Positions 34,752 through 43,004 of a DNA stretch of 64,000 bases are shown here, in pieces (positions within the stretch are counted from its first letter, which is position 1; each line of letters begins with the position of its first letter). The notes under the pieces are model-generated. The model was not told where the DNA came from. It worked only from the letters and a program-made list of their open reading frames with translations, and ran no database searches. The position numbers and the translations under genes are program-made. Source of the DNA: Cypionkella aquatica (GTDB taxonomy: Bacteria; Pseudomonadota; Alphaproteobacteria; Rhodobacterales; Rhodobacteraceae). The stretch spans positions 73,109 to 137,108 of the forward strand of contig NZ_BSPP01000008.1 of assembly GCF_030161095.1 (NCBI RefSeq). Direction: 5' to 3'.

Positions 34752-34799
34752 TAAAGCCTCGGCCTGCATTGCGTATCGGCCCGCGCGGCTTTAGCTTTG
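34750..34799 (+). terminator. Terminator hairpin of the ETF-QO gene
   Basis: GCTAAAGCC (34750-34758) pairs perfectly with GGCTTTAGC (34787-34795), with an inner GGCC/GGCC pair, and is followed by TTTGCTTAA. It precedes the TPR gene by 27 bp, so the TPR gene needs its own promoter or readthrough. Confidence 0.6.
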
Positions 34800-34825
34800 C
34801 TTAACGCCTATAGGAGCCGCCCCGG

Positions 34826-36613
34826 ATGCCTTTTCCCAAGCCGACCATCGCGCATATGCTGCTGGCCTCTGCTTTGACGTTTTTGCCCGTGATGTTTTTG
34901 CCCGTGGCGGCTTTGGCCGAAACGGGGGCGAGCGGCACGGAGGCTGGCGGCGCGGAGGCTGGCTCTGAGGCACCGCTGAGTGAAGCGGGTGCTTATCTTG
35001 CGGCGGCGGTGGCTTCGTCGCAATCCGATTATGCGGCGGCAGTGCAGTGGTATGACCGGGCCCTAGGTGGCGATCCGAGCAATCCGGCGCTGCTGGAAGG
35101 CGCTGTGATGGCGCATATCGGCACCGGAGACATGGAAGGGGCCGCAAAGCTTGCGCGGGCCCTGCAAGCGGCGGGCGGTAAAACCCAGACCGGCACGGTG
35201 GCGTTGATCGCCGATGATGCCAAGCGCGACGATTACGCGGCTATTCTGAAAGAACAGGCGGCGGGCGGATCGGCGGGCAAGGTGCTGGATGATCTGGTCA
35301 AGGCATGGGCCAAACTGGGCTTGGGTCGGATGTCAGAAGCCACCGAAGCCTTTGACAAGATGGCAAAAACCAAGGGGCTAGAGACGTTCGGTCTGTATCA
35401 CAAGGCGCTGGCTTTGGCCTCGGCCGGGGATTACGAGGGCGCCGAAAATATCCTGTCGGGCAAGGCGGCGGGGGGCTTTCTTTTGAGCCGTCGCGGCATG
35501 ATCGCAACGGCGGAAATCCTTAGCCAGCTGGAGCGCAATCCCGAAGCAGTCGCCATGCTGGACCGCAATTTTCCGGTTGGCAACGATCTGGAAATCGACG
35601 CATTGCGCCACCGTCTGACGGCGGGCGAGCCTGTGCCGTTTACCATCGTCCGCAATGCCACCGACGGTATTGCCGAAGTGTTCTTCAGCATGGCCAATGC
35701 CGTACGTGGCGAGGCCGATCCGGCCTACACCTTGCTGCACGCCCGCGCCGCCGCCTATCTGCGCCCCGACAATACCGAGGCCGTGCTGCTTGTCGCCGGG
35801 CTGTTGGAGCAGCAAGGGCAGCATGATCTGGCGACGCAGGCCTATGCGCAGGTGCCGCCAACGGATGCGAATTTCCACATTGCCGAGATTGGCCGCTCTA
35901 ACGCCAGTTTTGCCGCAGGACGCCCCGAGGCTGCGATTGAGATCTTGCAGGGGCTGGCGCGCGCGCATGGTGACATTCTGGCGGTGCAGGTGGCGTTGGC
36001 CGATGGCATGCGGCGCCAGCAACGCTATGACGAGTCGCTGAAGGCCTATGACGCTGCGATCAAGATGGTGCCAACGCCCGCGCCCAATCATTGGGTGCTG
36101 TTCTACAGCCGGGGCGTGGTGGCTGATCAGTTGAAGCAATACGACGCCGCCGAGGCCGATTTCCGCCGTGCGATGGCGCTGAGCCCGGACGAGCCGGAAT
36201 TGTTGAATTACCTTGGCTACAGCCTTGTCGATCAGGGCCGCAAGCTGGACGAGGCGCTTGGCATGATCAAGCGCGCGGTGATCATGCGGCCTGACAGCGG
36301 GCCGATCCTCGACAGCCTTGGCTGGGCTTATTATCGGTTGGGGCGGTATACTGATGCGCTGCTGCCGATCGAGCAAGCCTCGCTGCGGATGGCGGTGGAT
36401 GCGACGGTGACCGACCATTTGGGCGATGTGTATTGGGCGGTCGGGCGCAAGCGCGAGGCCGAATATCAATGGCACCGCGCATTGTCTTATGGACCGGATG
36501 ACAAGTTGGCAGCGCGGCTGCGGCTAAAGCTGGAGAAGGGGCTTGATGCGGTTCTGGCCGCCGAAGGCGCAGCACCTTTGAAACCGGTTGAAGCCGCTGC
36601 GGCTGCTCCGTAA
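34826..36613 (+). CDS. Secreted tetratricopeptide-repeat protein
   Basis: A 595-residue protein with a signal peptide (SALTFLPVMFLPVAALA, cleavage near residue 33). Repeated helix pairs of TPR type fill the rest: YAAAVQWYDRALGGDPSNP, RYDESLKAYDAAIKMVP, YDAAEADFRRAMALSPDEPE, LDEALGMIKRAVIMRPDSG, and the closing DHLGDVYWAVGRKREAEYQW. The NYLGYSLVDQG and LDSLGWAYYRLG blocks are typical of TPR proteins beside isoprenoid or cell-envelope genes in Alphaproteobacteria. A protein-protein scaffold in the periplasm or outer membrane is inferred. ispE follows within 10 bp. Confidence 0.88.
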   Translation: MPFPKPTIAHMLLASALTFLPVMFLPVAALAETGASGTEAGGAEAGSEAPLSEAGAYLAAAVASSQSDYAAAVQWYDRALGGDPSNPALLEGAVMAHIGTGDMEGAAKLARALQAAGGKTQTGTVALIADDAKRDDYAAILKEQAAGGSAGKVLDDLVKAWAKLGLGRMSEATEAFDKMAKTKGLETFGLYHKALALASAGDYEGAENILSGKAAGGFLLSRRGMIATAEILSQLERNPEAVAMLDRNFPVGNDLEIDALRHRLTAGEPVPFTIVRNATDGIAEVFFSMANAVRGEADPAYTLLHARAAAYLRPDNTEAVLLVAGLLEQQGQHDLATQAYAQVPPTDANFHIAEIGRSNASFAAGRPEAAIEILQGLARAHGDILAVQVALADGMRRQQRYDESLKAYDAAIKMVPTPAPNHWVLFYSRGVVADQLKQYDAAEADFRRAMALSPDEPELLNYLGYSLVDQGRKLDEALGMIKRAVIMRPDSGPILDSLGWAYYRLGRYTDALLPIEQASLRMAVDATVTDHLGDVYWAVGRKREAEYQWHRALSYGPDDKLAARLRLKLEKGLDAVLAAEGAAPLKPVEAAAAAP

Positions 36614-36622
36614 CTTTTGGCT

Positions 36623-37465
36623 GTGAGTTTGGATCATCCCTCTGCGCATCGGGAATTTGCCCCCGCCAAGATCAATCTGACGCTGCATGTCACCGGGCAG
36701 CGCAGCGATGGCTATCATCTGCTGGACAGTATCGTGGTGTTCGCGGGCGTGGGCGATTGGGTGACGGTGGCCCCGGCTGATCACCTGAGCCTGACGGTCA
36801 GCGGGCCGCATGCCACGGGGCTGTCTTGCGACGACAATCTGGTGCTGCGGGCGGCTGATTGTTTGGGCGTGACAGCGGCACTAGAGTTGGAAAAGCATCT
36901 GCCGATCGCATCTGGTATTGGTGGCGGGTCTGCCGATGCGGCGGCGGCGTTGCGCGCGCTGGTTGCCACGGCGGGGGTGGCGCTGCCGGATGCGGCTGCG
37001 GTGCTTTCCTTGGGCGCGGATGTGCCCGCCTGTCTTGCGGGCCGTCCGGTGCGGATGCAGGGCGTGGGCGAGATGCTGACCGCCCTGCCTGCCTTGCCCG
37101 AGTGTTATCTGGTGCTGGTCAACCCGGGCGTGGCGGTGGCGACGCCTGCTGTGTTCAAGGCGTTGCCGCGCAAGGACTATCCGGCGATGACTGCGATGCC
37201 TGTCTTTGGCTCGGCTGTGGAATTCGCGGCGTGGCTCGCGGCGCAGCGCAATGATCTGGAAGCGCCCGCGATGCAGCTTGCCCCGGTGATTGCTGCTGTA
37301 AAGGCGGCGCTGGAGGCGCGTCCGGGTTGCCTGATGGCGCGGATGTCGGGGTCTGGCGCGACCTGTTTTGGGCTGTTTGGCAGCGAGGAACTTGCGAAAG
37401 CCGCCGCCGGCGCGCTGCGTGCAGAGGCACCCGGCTGGTGGGTCGCAGCCGCGCCCATGCTTTGA
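36623..37465 (+). CDS. ispE: 4-diphosphocytidyl-2-C-methyl-D-erythritol kinase
   Basis: A 280-residue GHMP kinase that phosphorylates the 2-hydroxyl of CDP-ME in the MEP pathway to isopentenyl diphosphate. [20 protein letters not shown] is the N-terminal motif with the catalytic Lys-Asn, [16 protein letters not shown] is the ATP loop, and [14 protein letters not shown] the third GHMP motif. GTG at 36623 is preferred over TTG at 36617 or 36629; none has a strong Shine-Dalgarno, so translation may be coupled to the TPR gene 9 bp upstream. A polyprenyl synthase gene, a consumer of its pathway product, converges on it. Confidence 0.94.
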   Translation: MSLDHPSAHREFAPAKINLTLHVTGQRSDGYHLLDSIVVFAGVGDWVTVAPADHLSLTVSGPHATGLSCDDNLVLRAADCLGVTAALELEKHLPIASGIGGGSADAAAALRALVATAGVALPDAAAVLSLGADVPACLAGRPVRMQGVGEMLTALPALPECYLVLVNPGVAVATPAVFKALPRKDYPAMTAMPVFGSAVEFAAWLAAQRNDLEAPAMQLAPVIAAVKAALEARPGCLMARMSGSGATCFGLFGSEELAKAAAGALRAEAPGWWVAAAPML

Positions 37466-37498
37466 AATCTTTGCTTCGGCTCCCCCTCACACCACCCC

Positions 37499-37558
37499 GC
37501 CCCGGACGTGATCCGGGGCCTCGTGGGCTATGCAGAGGCCCCGGATCACGTCCGGGGC
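37499..37558. terminator. Perfect 24-bp inverted repeat, two-way terminator
   Basis: Arms 37499-37522 and 37535-37558 are exact reverse complements (GCCCCGGACGTGATCCGGGG and four more bases) around a 12-nt loop, between the convergent ispE and polyprenyl synthase genes. There is no U-run. The arm itself contains near-palindromic CCCCGGA(N)TCCGGGG, the form of dispersed palindromes known in many Alphaproteobacteria, so it may be one member of a genome-wide repeat. Confidence 0.8.
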
Positions 37559-37574
37559 GCCGTGGGAATGGGGG

Positions 37575-38576
37575 CTAGTTGATCCGCTCGACCACATAGG
37601 CGGCCAGATCTGACAGCATATCGCGCAGGGGATGCGCGGGCAGCGCGTCCAGCGCGGTTTGGGCGCGGGCCGCCCACGCCAAGGCATCTGCACGCGCCGC
37701 CTGCATCGCGCCATGCTTGGCCATCAGGCTGAGGGCGTGTTGCAGATCGCCGTCGTCTTGCTGGCCTTTCTCGATCACCCGCACCCAGAAGACGCGTTCT
37801 TCAGGGTTTGCCTTTGCCACAGCTTTGATCACCGGCAGGGTCAATTTGCGCTCGCGGAAATCGTCGCCTGTGTTCTTGCCGATCACCGCAGCCGAGCCGC
37901 CATAATCCAACAGATCATCGACGATCTGGAACGCGATGCCCAAAGCGTCGCCGTAATCGAAGAGAGCTTTGATCTGCGCGGCTGTAGCACCCGCGATTTC
38001 AGCGCCGGATTCGGTGGCGGCAGAGAACAAGGCGGCGGTCTTGCCGCGCACGACCTGCAGATAGATCGCCTCGGTGGTGCCCAGATCTTGCGCGGCGGTC
38101 AGCTGCAACACCTCGCCCTCTGCGATGGTGGCCGAGGCATTGGCAAGGATGTCGAGCACGCGCAGATTGCCGGGTTCAACCATCAACTGAAAGGCGCGGG
38201 CGAACAGGTAATCGCCGACGAGCACCGAAGATTTGTTATCCCACAGCAGGTTTGCGGTGGGACGCCCGCGGCGGCGCGCGCTTTCATCGACCACATCATC
38301 ATGCAGCAATGTCGCGGTGTGGATGAATTCTACCGTCGCCGCCAGATGCACATGGAACGGCCCGGCATATCCCAGCAGGCGGGCTGCGGCCAACACCAGC
38401 ATCGGGCGCAGGCGCTTGCCGCCAGCCTCGATCAGATGTGCGGTGACTTCCGGGATGCGCGGCGCATGTTCTGAGGCCATCCGCGCCCGGATCATCAGGT
38501 TGACCGCTGCCATATCCTCGGCCAAAGCCTCGGCCAGCCGGTCATGCGGTTTTTGCGCGGCGTTCATCATGTTCAT
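37575..38576 (-). CDS. ispB: Polyprenyl diphosphate synthase (octa/decaprenyl type)
   Basis: A 333-residue trans-prenyltransferase that extends farnesyl diphosphate with IPP to make the ubiquinone side chain. The first Asp-rich motif is LLHDDVVDES, the second is QIVDDLLDYGG; GGKRLRPMLVL is the IPP site. Small residues before the first motif (EFIHTATLLHDD) fit long-chain products; Rhodobacteraceae usually have Q-10, so decaprenyl is the likely product, but chain length cannot be proved from sequence. The ATG at 38576 follows GAAGGGG. It diverges from a DUF2007 gene. Confidence 0.93.
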   Translation of the reverse strand: MNMMNAAQKPHDRLAEALAEDMAAVNLMIRARMASEHAPRIPEVTAHLIEAGGKRLRPMLVLAAARLLGYAGPFHVHLAATVEFIHTATLLHDDVVDESARRRGRPTANLLWDNKSSVLVGDYLFARAFQLMVEPGNLRVLDILANASATIAEGEVLQLTAAQDLGTTEAIYLQVVRGKTAALFSAATESGAEIAGATAAQIKALFDYGDALGIAFQIVDDLLDYGGSAAVIGKNTGDDFRERKLTLPVIKAVAKANPEERVFWVRVIEKGQQDDGDLQHALSLMAKHGAMQAARADALAWAARAQTALDALPAHPLRDMLSDLAAYVVERIN

Positions 38577-38589
38577 TCTAACCCCTTCA

Positions 38590-38615
38590 GGTATCGACAC
38601 GAGGGTATCGACACG
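38590..38615. repeat. Two direct copies of GGTATCGACACG in a divergent promoter
   Basis: GGTATCGACACG occurs at 38590-38601 and 38604-38615 (period 14 bp) in the 68 bp between the polyprenyl synthase and DUF2007 genes. The spacing is not a whole helical turn. It may be a tandem regulator site or a small duplication. Confidence 0.5.
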
Positions 38616-38644
38616 GGGCCCTGACCCCGGGTAAACCCAATCCC

Positions 38645-38860
38645 ATGAAGCTTTTATTGCGCACAACCGACCCTACTGTGATCGCCTTTGCTCAAGTGCT
38701 CCTTGAGGGCGAGGGTATAGACAGCTTTGTGATGGACGTCCACATGAGCACGCTGGAAGGCGGCATCGGATTGTTCCCGCGCCGGATCATGGTGGCCGAC
38801 AGCGATCTGTTCCTTGCGCGGGCGGTTTTGGCGGATAACAACATCTCTGACGGGTTGTAG
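38645..38860 (+). CDS. DUF2007 small protein
   Basis: A 71-residue cytoplasmic protein: MKLLLRTTDPTVIAFAQVLL, then EGIDSFVMDVHMS, ending LFPRRIMVADSDLFLARAVL. This fits the DUF2007 (putative signal-transducing, GlnB-like fold) family, which occurs as a one-domain protein ahead of methyltransferase genes in Alphaproteobacteria. Its stop TAG is immediately followed by the ATG of the next gene, so the two are one operon. Function is unknown. Confidence 0.88.
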   Translation: MKLLLRTTDPTVIAFAQVLLEGEGIDSFVMDVHMSTLEGGIGLFPRRIMVADSDLFLARAVLADNNISDGL

Positions 38861-39610
38861 ATGCAGGATCTGACGCAGGACGCTTTTCTGTGCGGCAAAT
38901 TGCAGCTTTGGCAGCCAAGACAAGGCTATCGGGCTGCGACCGATCCGGTTTTGCTGGCGGCCGCCTGCCCTGCCCTGCCCGGGCAATCGGTGCTGGATCT
39001 GGGATGCGGCGTCGGGGCTGCGGCGCTATGTCTCGCCACCCGGGTGCCGGATTTGCGGCTTTCGGGGCTGGAGGTGCAAGCCGACTACGCAGCTTTGGCG
39101 CGGCGCAATGCAGCCGAGAACGGCGTGGCAATGTCGGTGGAGCTTGGCGATCTTGCAGATATGCCGAAAGCGCTGCGGGTGGATTTTGACCATGTGATCG
39201 CCAATCCGCCGTATTATCCAAAGGGTGGCACGCCCAGCCCGAATCTGGGGCGGGCAACCGCACTGCAGATCGACACGCCGCTGGGCGATTGGGTGCAGGC
39301 GGCGTCAAAGCGGCTGGCACCGGGTGGCTGGCTGACGCTGATCTGCGGCGCGGATGGGCTGCCAGAGGTGCTGGCGGCGATGGGCGGCAAGCTGGGGTCT
39401 GCCTCGGTGCTGCCGCTGACGCCGCGCGCGGGCAAGCCCGCGCTGCGGATTTTGCTGCGGGCGCGCAAGACAGGGCGGGCGGCGTTTCGGCTGCTTGCGC
39501 CGTTTGTGATCCATCACGGTGCATCACATGATGGCGACCGCGAAAGCTATACGCCGCGTGCCAGCGAGATTTTGCGCGGCGGTGCAGCGCTTTCGGATGA
39601 ATTCCGCTAA
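38861..39610 (+). CDS. N6-adenine methyltransferase, TrmN6-like (tRNA1(Val) A37)
   Basis: A 249-residue SAM-dependent enzyme. SVLDLGCGVGAAALCLA is motif I, GLEVQADYAALARRN the acidic motif II, and VIANPPYYPKGGT the catalytic NPPY motif for N6-adenine. The N-terminal DAFLCGKLQLWQPRQGYR resembles TrmN6/YfiC, which modifies A37 of tRNA1(Val). It starts directly after the DUF2007 stop. An RNA target is more likely than DNA given length and motifs. Confidence 0.85.
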   Translation: MQDLTQDAFLCGKLQLWQPRQGYRAATDPVLLAAACPALPGQSVLDLGCGVGAAALCLATRVPDLRLSGLEVQADYAALARRNAAENGVAMSVELGDLADMPKALRVDFDHVIANPPYYPKGGTPSPNLGRATALQIDTPLGDWVQAASKRLAPGGWLTLICGADGLPEVLAAMGGKLGSASVLPLTPRAGKPALRILLRARKTGRAAFRLLAPFVIHHGASHDGDRESYTPRASEILRGGAALSDEFR

Positions 39611-39708
39611 TTGCACACAAATACCGCTTAGGTTGTGTGAAGATCTGATGACACGACTCAGATTCTATGCTGCAATAAGCGGGTTGAAACAGCATCAGGA
39701 GGACTTGC

Positions 39709-39873
39709 ATGACCGTCGCTTCCCATATCGCTGAACTGAAAAAGAAGCACGAATCGCTTTCATCCAAGGTCGAGCAGGCGCAGCGCGCGCCCGCCGTGGA
39801 TGATCTGCACATCGCCGATCTGAAAAAGCAAAAGCTGAAACTGAAAGAGGAAATTGGTCGGCTGAGCGCTTAA
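39709..39873 (+). CDS. DUF465 (YdcH-like) small coiled-coil protein
   Basis: A 54-residue, highly charged helical protein: SHIAELKKKHESLSSKVEQA, then DLHIADLKKQKLKLKEEIGR. This is the YdcH/DUF465 pattern of two short helices. A perfect AGGAGG (39696-39701) precedes the ATG. Its TAA stop overlaps the TAA stop of the converging exporter gene within TTAA (39870-39873). Function unknown; the family is widespread in Proteobacteria. Confidence 0.85.
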   Translation: MTVASHIAELKKKHESLSSKVEQAQRAPAVDDLHIADLKKQKLKLKEEIGRLSA

Positions 39874-40757
39874 CCCTTTTTGGCGCTGGCCGTCTGGGCT
39901 TTGCCAGAGCCCGCTTTGGCCGCCAGCGCCGCCCCTGCTGTGATCAAAACCGCCGCCAACAGAATGGCGCTTGACGGTTTTGTGATGCCAGCCGCAACCA
40001 AAGCCAGCGTTGACAGCAACGGTGCAGCGTATGAGGCGACTCCGAGCAGTTGGATGTCGCCTTTTTTCATGCCGATGTCCCAAGTGAAGAACGCCGCGCC
40101 GACCGGGCCGATGCCCAAGGCAGCAACGCTGGCCCAACCCAATGGGCCCTGTGGCCAAGTGGTTGTTTCTAATGCGATATGGGCGATGGCTGACAAAAGC
40201 GCGGTGGCAAGGCAGAACACCGTGACAGATTCGGTTGGCACAGTGCCCAAGCGGCGCGACAGCACCGAATAAAGCGTCCACGTCACCGCACAGAGGAAGG
40301 CCAGTCCAAGGCCCAATGCTGACCCTTGTGCGTCACCGCCACGCGCCAGCACGATCAGCGCGGCCCCGGCAAAGGCGATCAACGCGCCGATGATGTGAAA
40401 AAGGCCAAGTTTCTCGCCCGGCAACAGGCCGGACAGCAGGACAATGAACAACGGCCAAAGGTAAGCGATCAGGCCGGTTTCGGCAGTGGGCGACAGGCGG
40501 AACGCGGTGAAATACAGCAGATGATAGCCAAAAAGCCCAAGCGTGCCAAAGGCATAGACCTTCCACGACACGGTTTTCAGCACTGCCAAACCAGCACCTG
40601 TGGCGGTCCAGATCAGGCCAATCGCGCCGCCGATGCCGAAGCACAAAGCGTTGAGCAGCAAAGGCGGCACTGGGGCCGAGCCAATGGTGAACAAGGCCAA
40701 CAGTGACCACATGGCGATGGCGGTAAACCCGATCAGGGTGGCTTTGGTTTTGGTCAT
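39870..40757 (-). CDS. EamA-family exporter, YddG-like
   Basis: A 295-residue membrane protein with about ten helices. The start MTKTKATLIGFTAIAMWSLL, the middle YLWPLFIVLLSGLLPGEK and FTWDIGMKKGDIQLLGVASY parallel E. coli YddG, an exporter of aromatic amino acids and paraquat, so an aromatic or similar amino acid is a plausible substrate. The start at 40757 follows GGGGACG. It lies downstream of the phaB terminator with its own orientation and shares its stop region with a converging gene. Confidence 0.87.
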   Translation of the reverse strand: MTKTKATLIGFTAIAMWSLLALFTIGSAPVPPLLLNALCFGIGGAIGLIWTATGAGLAVLKTVSWKVYAFGTLGLFGYHLLYFTAFRLSPTAETGLIAYLWPLFIVLLSGLLPGEKLGLFHIIGALIAFAGAALIVLARGGDAQGSALGLGLAFLCAVTWTLYSVLSRRLGTVPTESVTVFCLATALLSAIAHIALETTTWPQGPLGWASVAALGIGPVGAAFFTWDIGMKKGDIQLLGVASYAAPLLSTLALVAAGITKPSSAILLAAVLITAGAALAAKAGSGKAQTASAKKG

Positions 40758-40810
40758 TGGCGTCCCCAGTTCAGCCACTTACCTGCCGAAACCACGGCGG
40801 CGGGGCAAGC

Positions 40811-40837
40811 AAAAAGGCCCAAGCCAAAGCTTGGGCC
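40811..40837 (-). terminator. Intrinsic terminator of phaB
   Basis: On the minus strand GGCCCAAGC-TTTG-GCTTGGGCC is a perfect 9-bp stem followed by TTTTTGCTT. It starts 25 bp after the phaB stop. Confidence 0.9.
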
Positions 40838-40862
40838 ATTGCGGGATTTGGGTTGGCCTTGC

Positions 40863-41588
40863 TTAGACGACGAACTGGCCACCATTGGCGGAAATCGTCG
40901 AGCCCGTGATGAAACCTGCATCATCCGAGGCGAGGAAGGTGACAATGCGCGCGATCTCTGCGGGCTCGCCCAGACGACCGACCGGGATTTGCGGGATGAT
41001 ACGCTCTTTCAGCACCTTTTCGTCAATCGCTTTGACCATATCAGTGCCGATATAGCCCGGGCAGATCGCGTTCACCGTGATGCCCGCGCGCGCGCCTTCA
41101 GCGGCCAGCGCCTTGGTAAAGCCCAGATCGCCGGATTTCGCGGCGGAGTAGTTCACTTGCCCGGCTTGACCCTTTTGACCGTTGATCGAGGAAATGCTGA
41201 TCACGCGGCCAAATTTGCGGTCGCGCATGCCAGTCCACAGCGGATGCGTCATGTTGAAGAGGCCGGTCAGGTTGGTGTCGATCACCTCTTTCCATTGACC
41301 GGGGGTCATCTTGTGGAACATCGCATCGCGGGTGATGCCAGCGTTGTTGACCAGAATGGCGACCGGGCCAAGATCAGCCTCGACCTTTGCAATGCCCGCC
41401 ACGCAAGCCTCATAATCGGCGACCGACCATTTATAGGTGGGAATACCAGTTTCAGCGGTGAAGGCCGTGGCGGCCTCGTCATTGCCGGCATAATTCGCGG
41501 CAACCGTATAGCCTGCGTCTTTCAGCGCCACCGATATTGCAGCGCCAATGCCGCGCGAGCCGCCTGTGACCAATGCAACTTTTGCCAT
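40863..41588 (-). CDS. phaB: Acetoacetyl-CoA reductase
   Basis: A 241-residue short-chain dehydrogenase that reduces acetoacetyl-CoA to (R)-3-hydroxybutyryl-CoA with NADPH in polyhydroxybutyrate synthesis. ALVTGGSRGIGAAI binds the cofactor, LVNNAGITRDAMFHKM is the PhaB-type NNAG motif, and SSINGQKGQAGQVNYSAAK carries the catalytic Ser and Tyr-Lys. The close ISANGGQFVV is typical. A strong GGAGGAGG lies before the ATG at 41588. It follows phaA on the same strand; a terminator between them lets the two be expressed at different levels. Confidence 0.96.
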   Translation of the reverse strand: MAKVALVTGGSRGIGAAISVALKDAGYTVAANYAGNDEAATAFTAETGIPTYKWSVADYEACVAGIAKVEADLGPVAILVNNAGITRDAMFHKMTPGQWKEVIDTNLTGLFNMTHPLWTGMRDRKFGRVISISSINGQKGQAGQVNYSAAKSGDLGFTKALAAEGARAGITVNAICPGYIGTDMVKAIDEKVLKERIIPQIPVGRLGEPAEIARIVTFLASDDAGFITGSTISANGGQFVV

Positions 41589-41636
41589 TCTTTCCTCCTC
41601 CAAGGATATGCTTTTGAAATCATGTTACCGATGTGA

Positions 41637-41665
41637 CAAAACGGGCGCAACAATGTTGCGCCCGT
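41637..41665 (-). terminator. Terminator between phaA and phaB
   Basis: On the minus strand ACGGGCGCAAC-ATT-GTTGCGCCCGT, an 11-bp perfect stem with 3-nt loop, followed by TTTGTCAC. It ends phaA transcripts; phaB must depend on readthrough or a promoter in 41589-41640. Confidence 0.88.
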
Positions 41666-41696
41666 CTGCAGTGTTTTATTCCAATATAACGCTCAC

Positions 41697-42872
41697 TTAA
41701 GCGCGTTCGATACACATGGCGACGCCCATGCCACCGCCGATGCACAGGGTGGCAAGACCTTTTTTGGCATCCCGGCGCCCCATCTCGTGGATCAAGGTGT
41801 TCAGGATGCGCGCGCCCGAAGCGCCAATCGGGTGGCCAATCGCAATCGCACCGCCATTGACGTTAACCTTGCTGGTGTCCCAGCCCATGTCTTTGTTGAC
41901 GGCGCAGGCTTGGGCGGCAAACGCCTCATTCGCTTCGATCAGGTCAAGATCGGCGGCCTTCCAACCGGCTTTCTCCAGTGCTTTGCGGCTGGCGAAAATC
42001 GGCCCCACACCCATGATCGACGGATCAAGCCCAGCGGTGGCGTAGGATGCGATCCGCGCGAGTGGTTTCAGGCCGCGCTTGGCAGCATCCGCTTCGGACA
42101 TCAGCAGCACTGCCGCCGCACCGTCGTTCAGACCCGAGGCATTGGCCGCCGTCACCGAGCCAGCTTTGGTGAAAGCCGGGCGCAGTTTCTGCATCGATTC
42201 GAGCGTTGCGCCGTGGCGGATGTATTCGTCCTGATCGACCGTCACATCGCCCTTACGGGTCTTGATGGTGAAAGCGACGATCTCATCCTTGAATTTGCCT
42301 GCCTTCTGCGCGGCCTCGGCCTTGTTCTGGCTGGCCAAGGCGAATTCGTCCTGCATCTCGCGGCTGATCTGCCATTGATTGGCGACGTTTTCCGCGGTTT
42401 GGCCCATGTGATAGTTGTTGAACGCATCCCACAGCCCGTCGCGGATCATGCTGTCGATGAAGTTCATATCGCCCATTTTCTGCCCAGCGCGCAGATGGGC
42501 CACATGCGGGCTAAGCGACATGCTTTCCTGACCGCCCGCGATGACGATGTTCGAATCGCCCAATTGCACATGCATCGCGCCCAAAGCCACCGCCCGCAGG
42601 CCCGAGCCGCAGACTTGGTTGATCGACCAGGCCGATGCCTCTTTCGCAAGACCAGCGCGGATATGCGCTTGGCGGGCGGGGTTTTGCCCCTGCCCTGCGG
42701 TCAGCACCTGACCGAGAATGGTTTCGGCCACTTCGGCCTTGTCGATGCCCGCGCGGGCCACAACCGCCTCAATCACCGCTGCGCCCAATTCATGCGCGGG
42801 GGTCGCCGCGAAGGCCCCGTTAAAGCTGCCGACGGCGGTGCGTGCCGCCGAAACGATTACCACATTGGTCAT
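41697..42872 (-). CDS. phaA: Acetyl-CoA acetyltransferase (beta-ketothiolase)
   Basis: A 391-residue thiolase that condenses two acetyl-CoA to acetoacetyl-CoA. The nucleophile Cys88 is in [15 protein letters not shown], the histidine in [14 protein letters not shown], and the second cysteine in [10 protein letters not shown]. Position next to phaB identifies it as the biosynthetic PHB thiolase, unlike the degradative thiolase at 62112. ATG at 42872 gives the typical start [15 protein letters not shown]. Confidence 0.96.
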   Translation of the reverse strand: MTNVVIVSAARTAVGSFNGAFAATPAHELGAAVIEAVVARAGIDKAEVAETILGQVLTAGQGQNPARQAHIRAGLAKEASAWSINQVCGSGLRAVALGAMHVQLGDSNIVIAGGQESMSLSPHVAHLRAGQKMGDMNFIDSMIRDGLWDAFNNYHMGQTAENVANQWQISREMQDEFALASQNKAEAAQKAGKFKDEIVAFTIKTRKGDVTVDQDEYIRHGATLESMQKLRPAFTKAGSVTAANASGLNDGAAAVLLMSEADAAKRGLKPLARIASYATAGLDPSIMGVGPIFASRKALEKAGWKAADLDLIEANEAFAAQACAVNKDMGWDTSKVNVNGGAIAIGHPIGASGARILNTLIHEMGRRDAKKGLATLCIGGGMGVAMCIERA

Positions 42873-43004
42873 AACTTGCGCCCTCTCCCAGAAACTACCG
42901 CGGACAACCACCGCTGCGCCGCTTTGCAGCATGGCCTAGAAGGGGTGGCGCTGAAAAGCAAGTTTTCTACACGCCGGAGTTGTCACAGACGCAATGCTGC
43001 GGTT

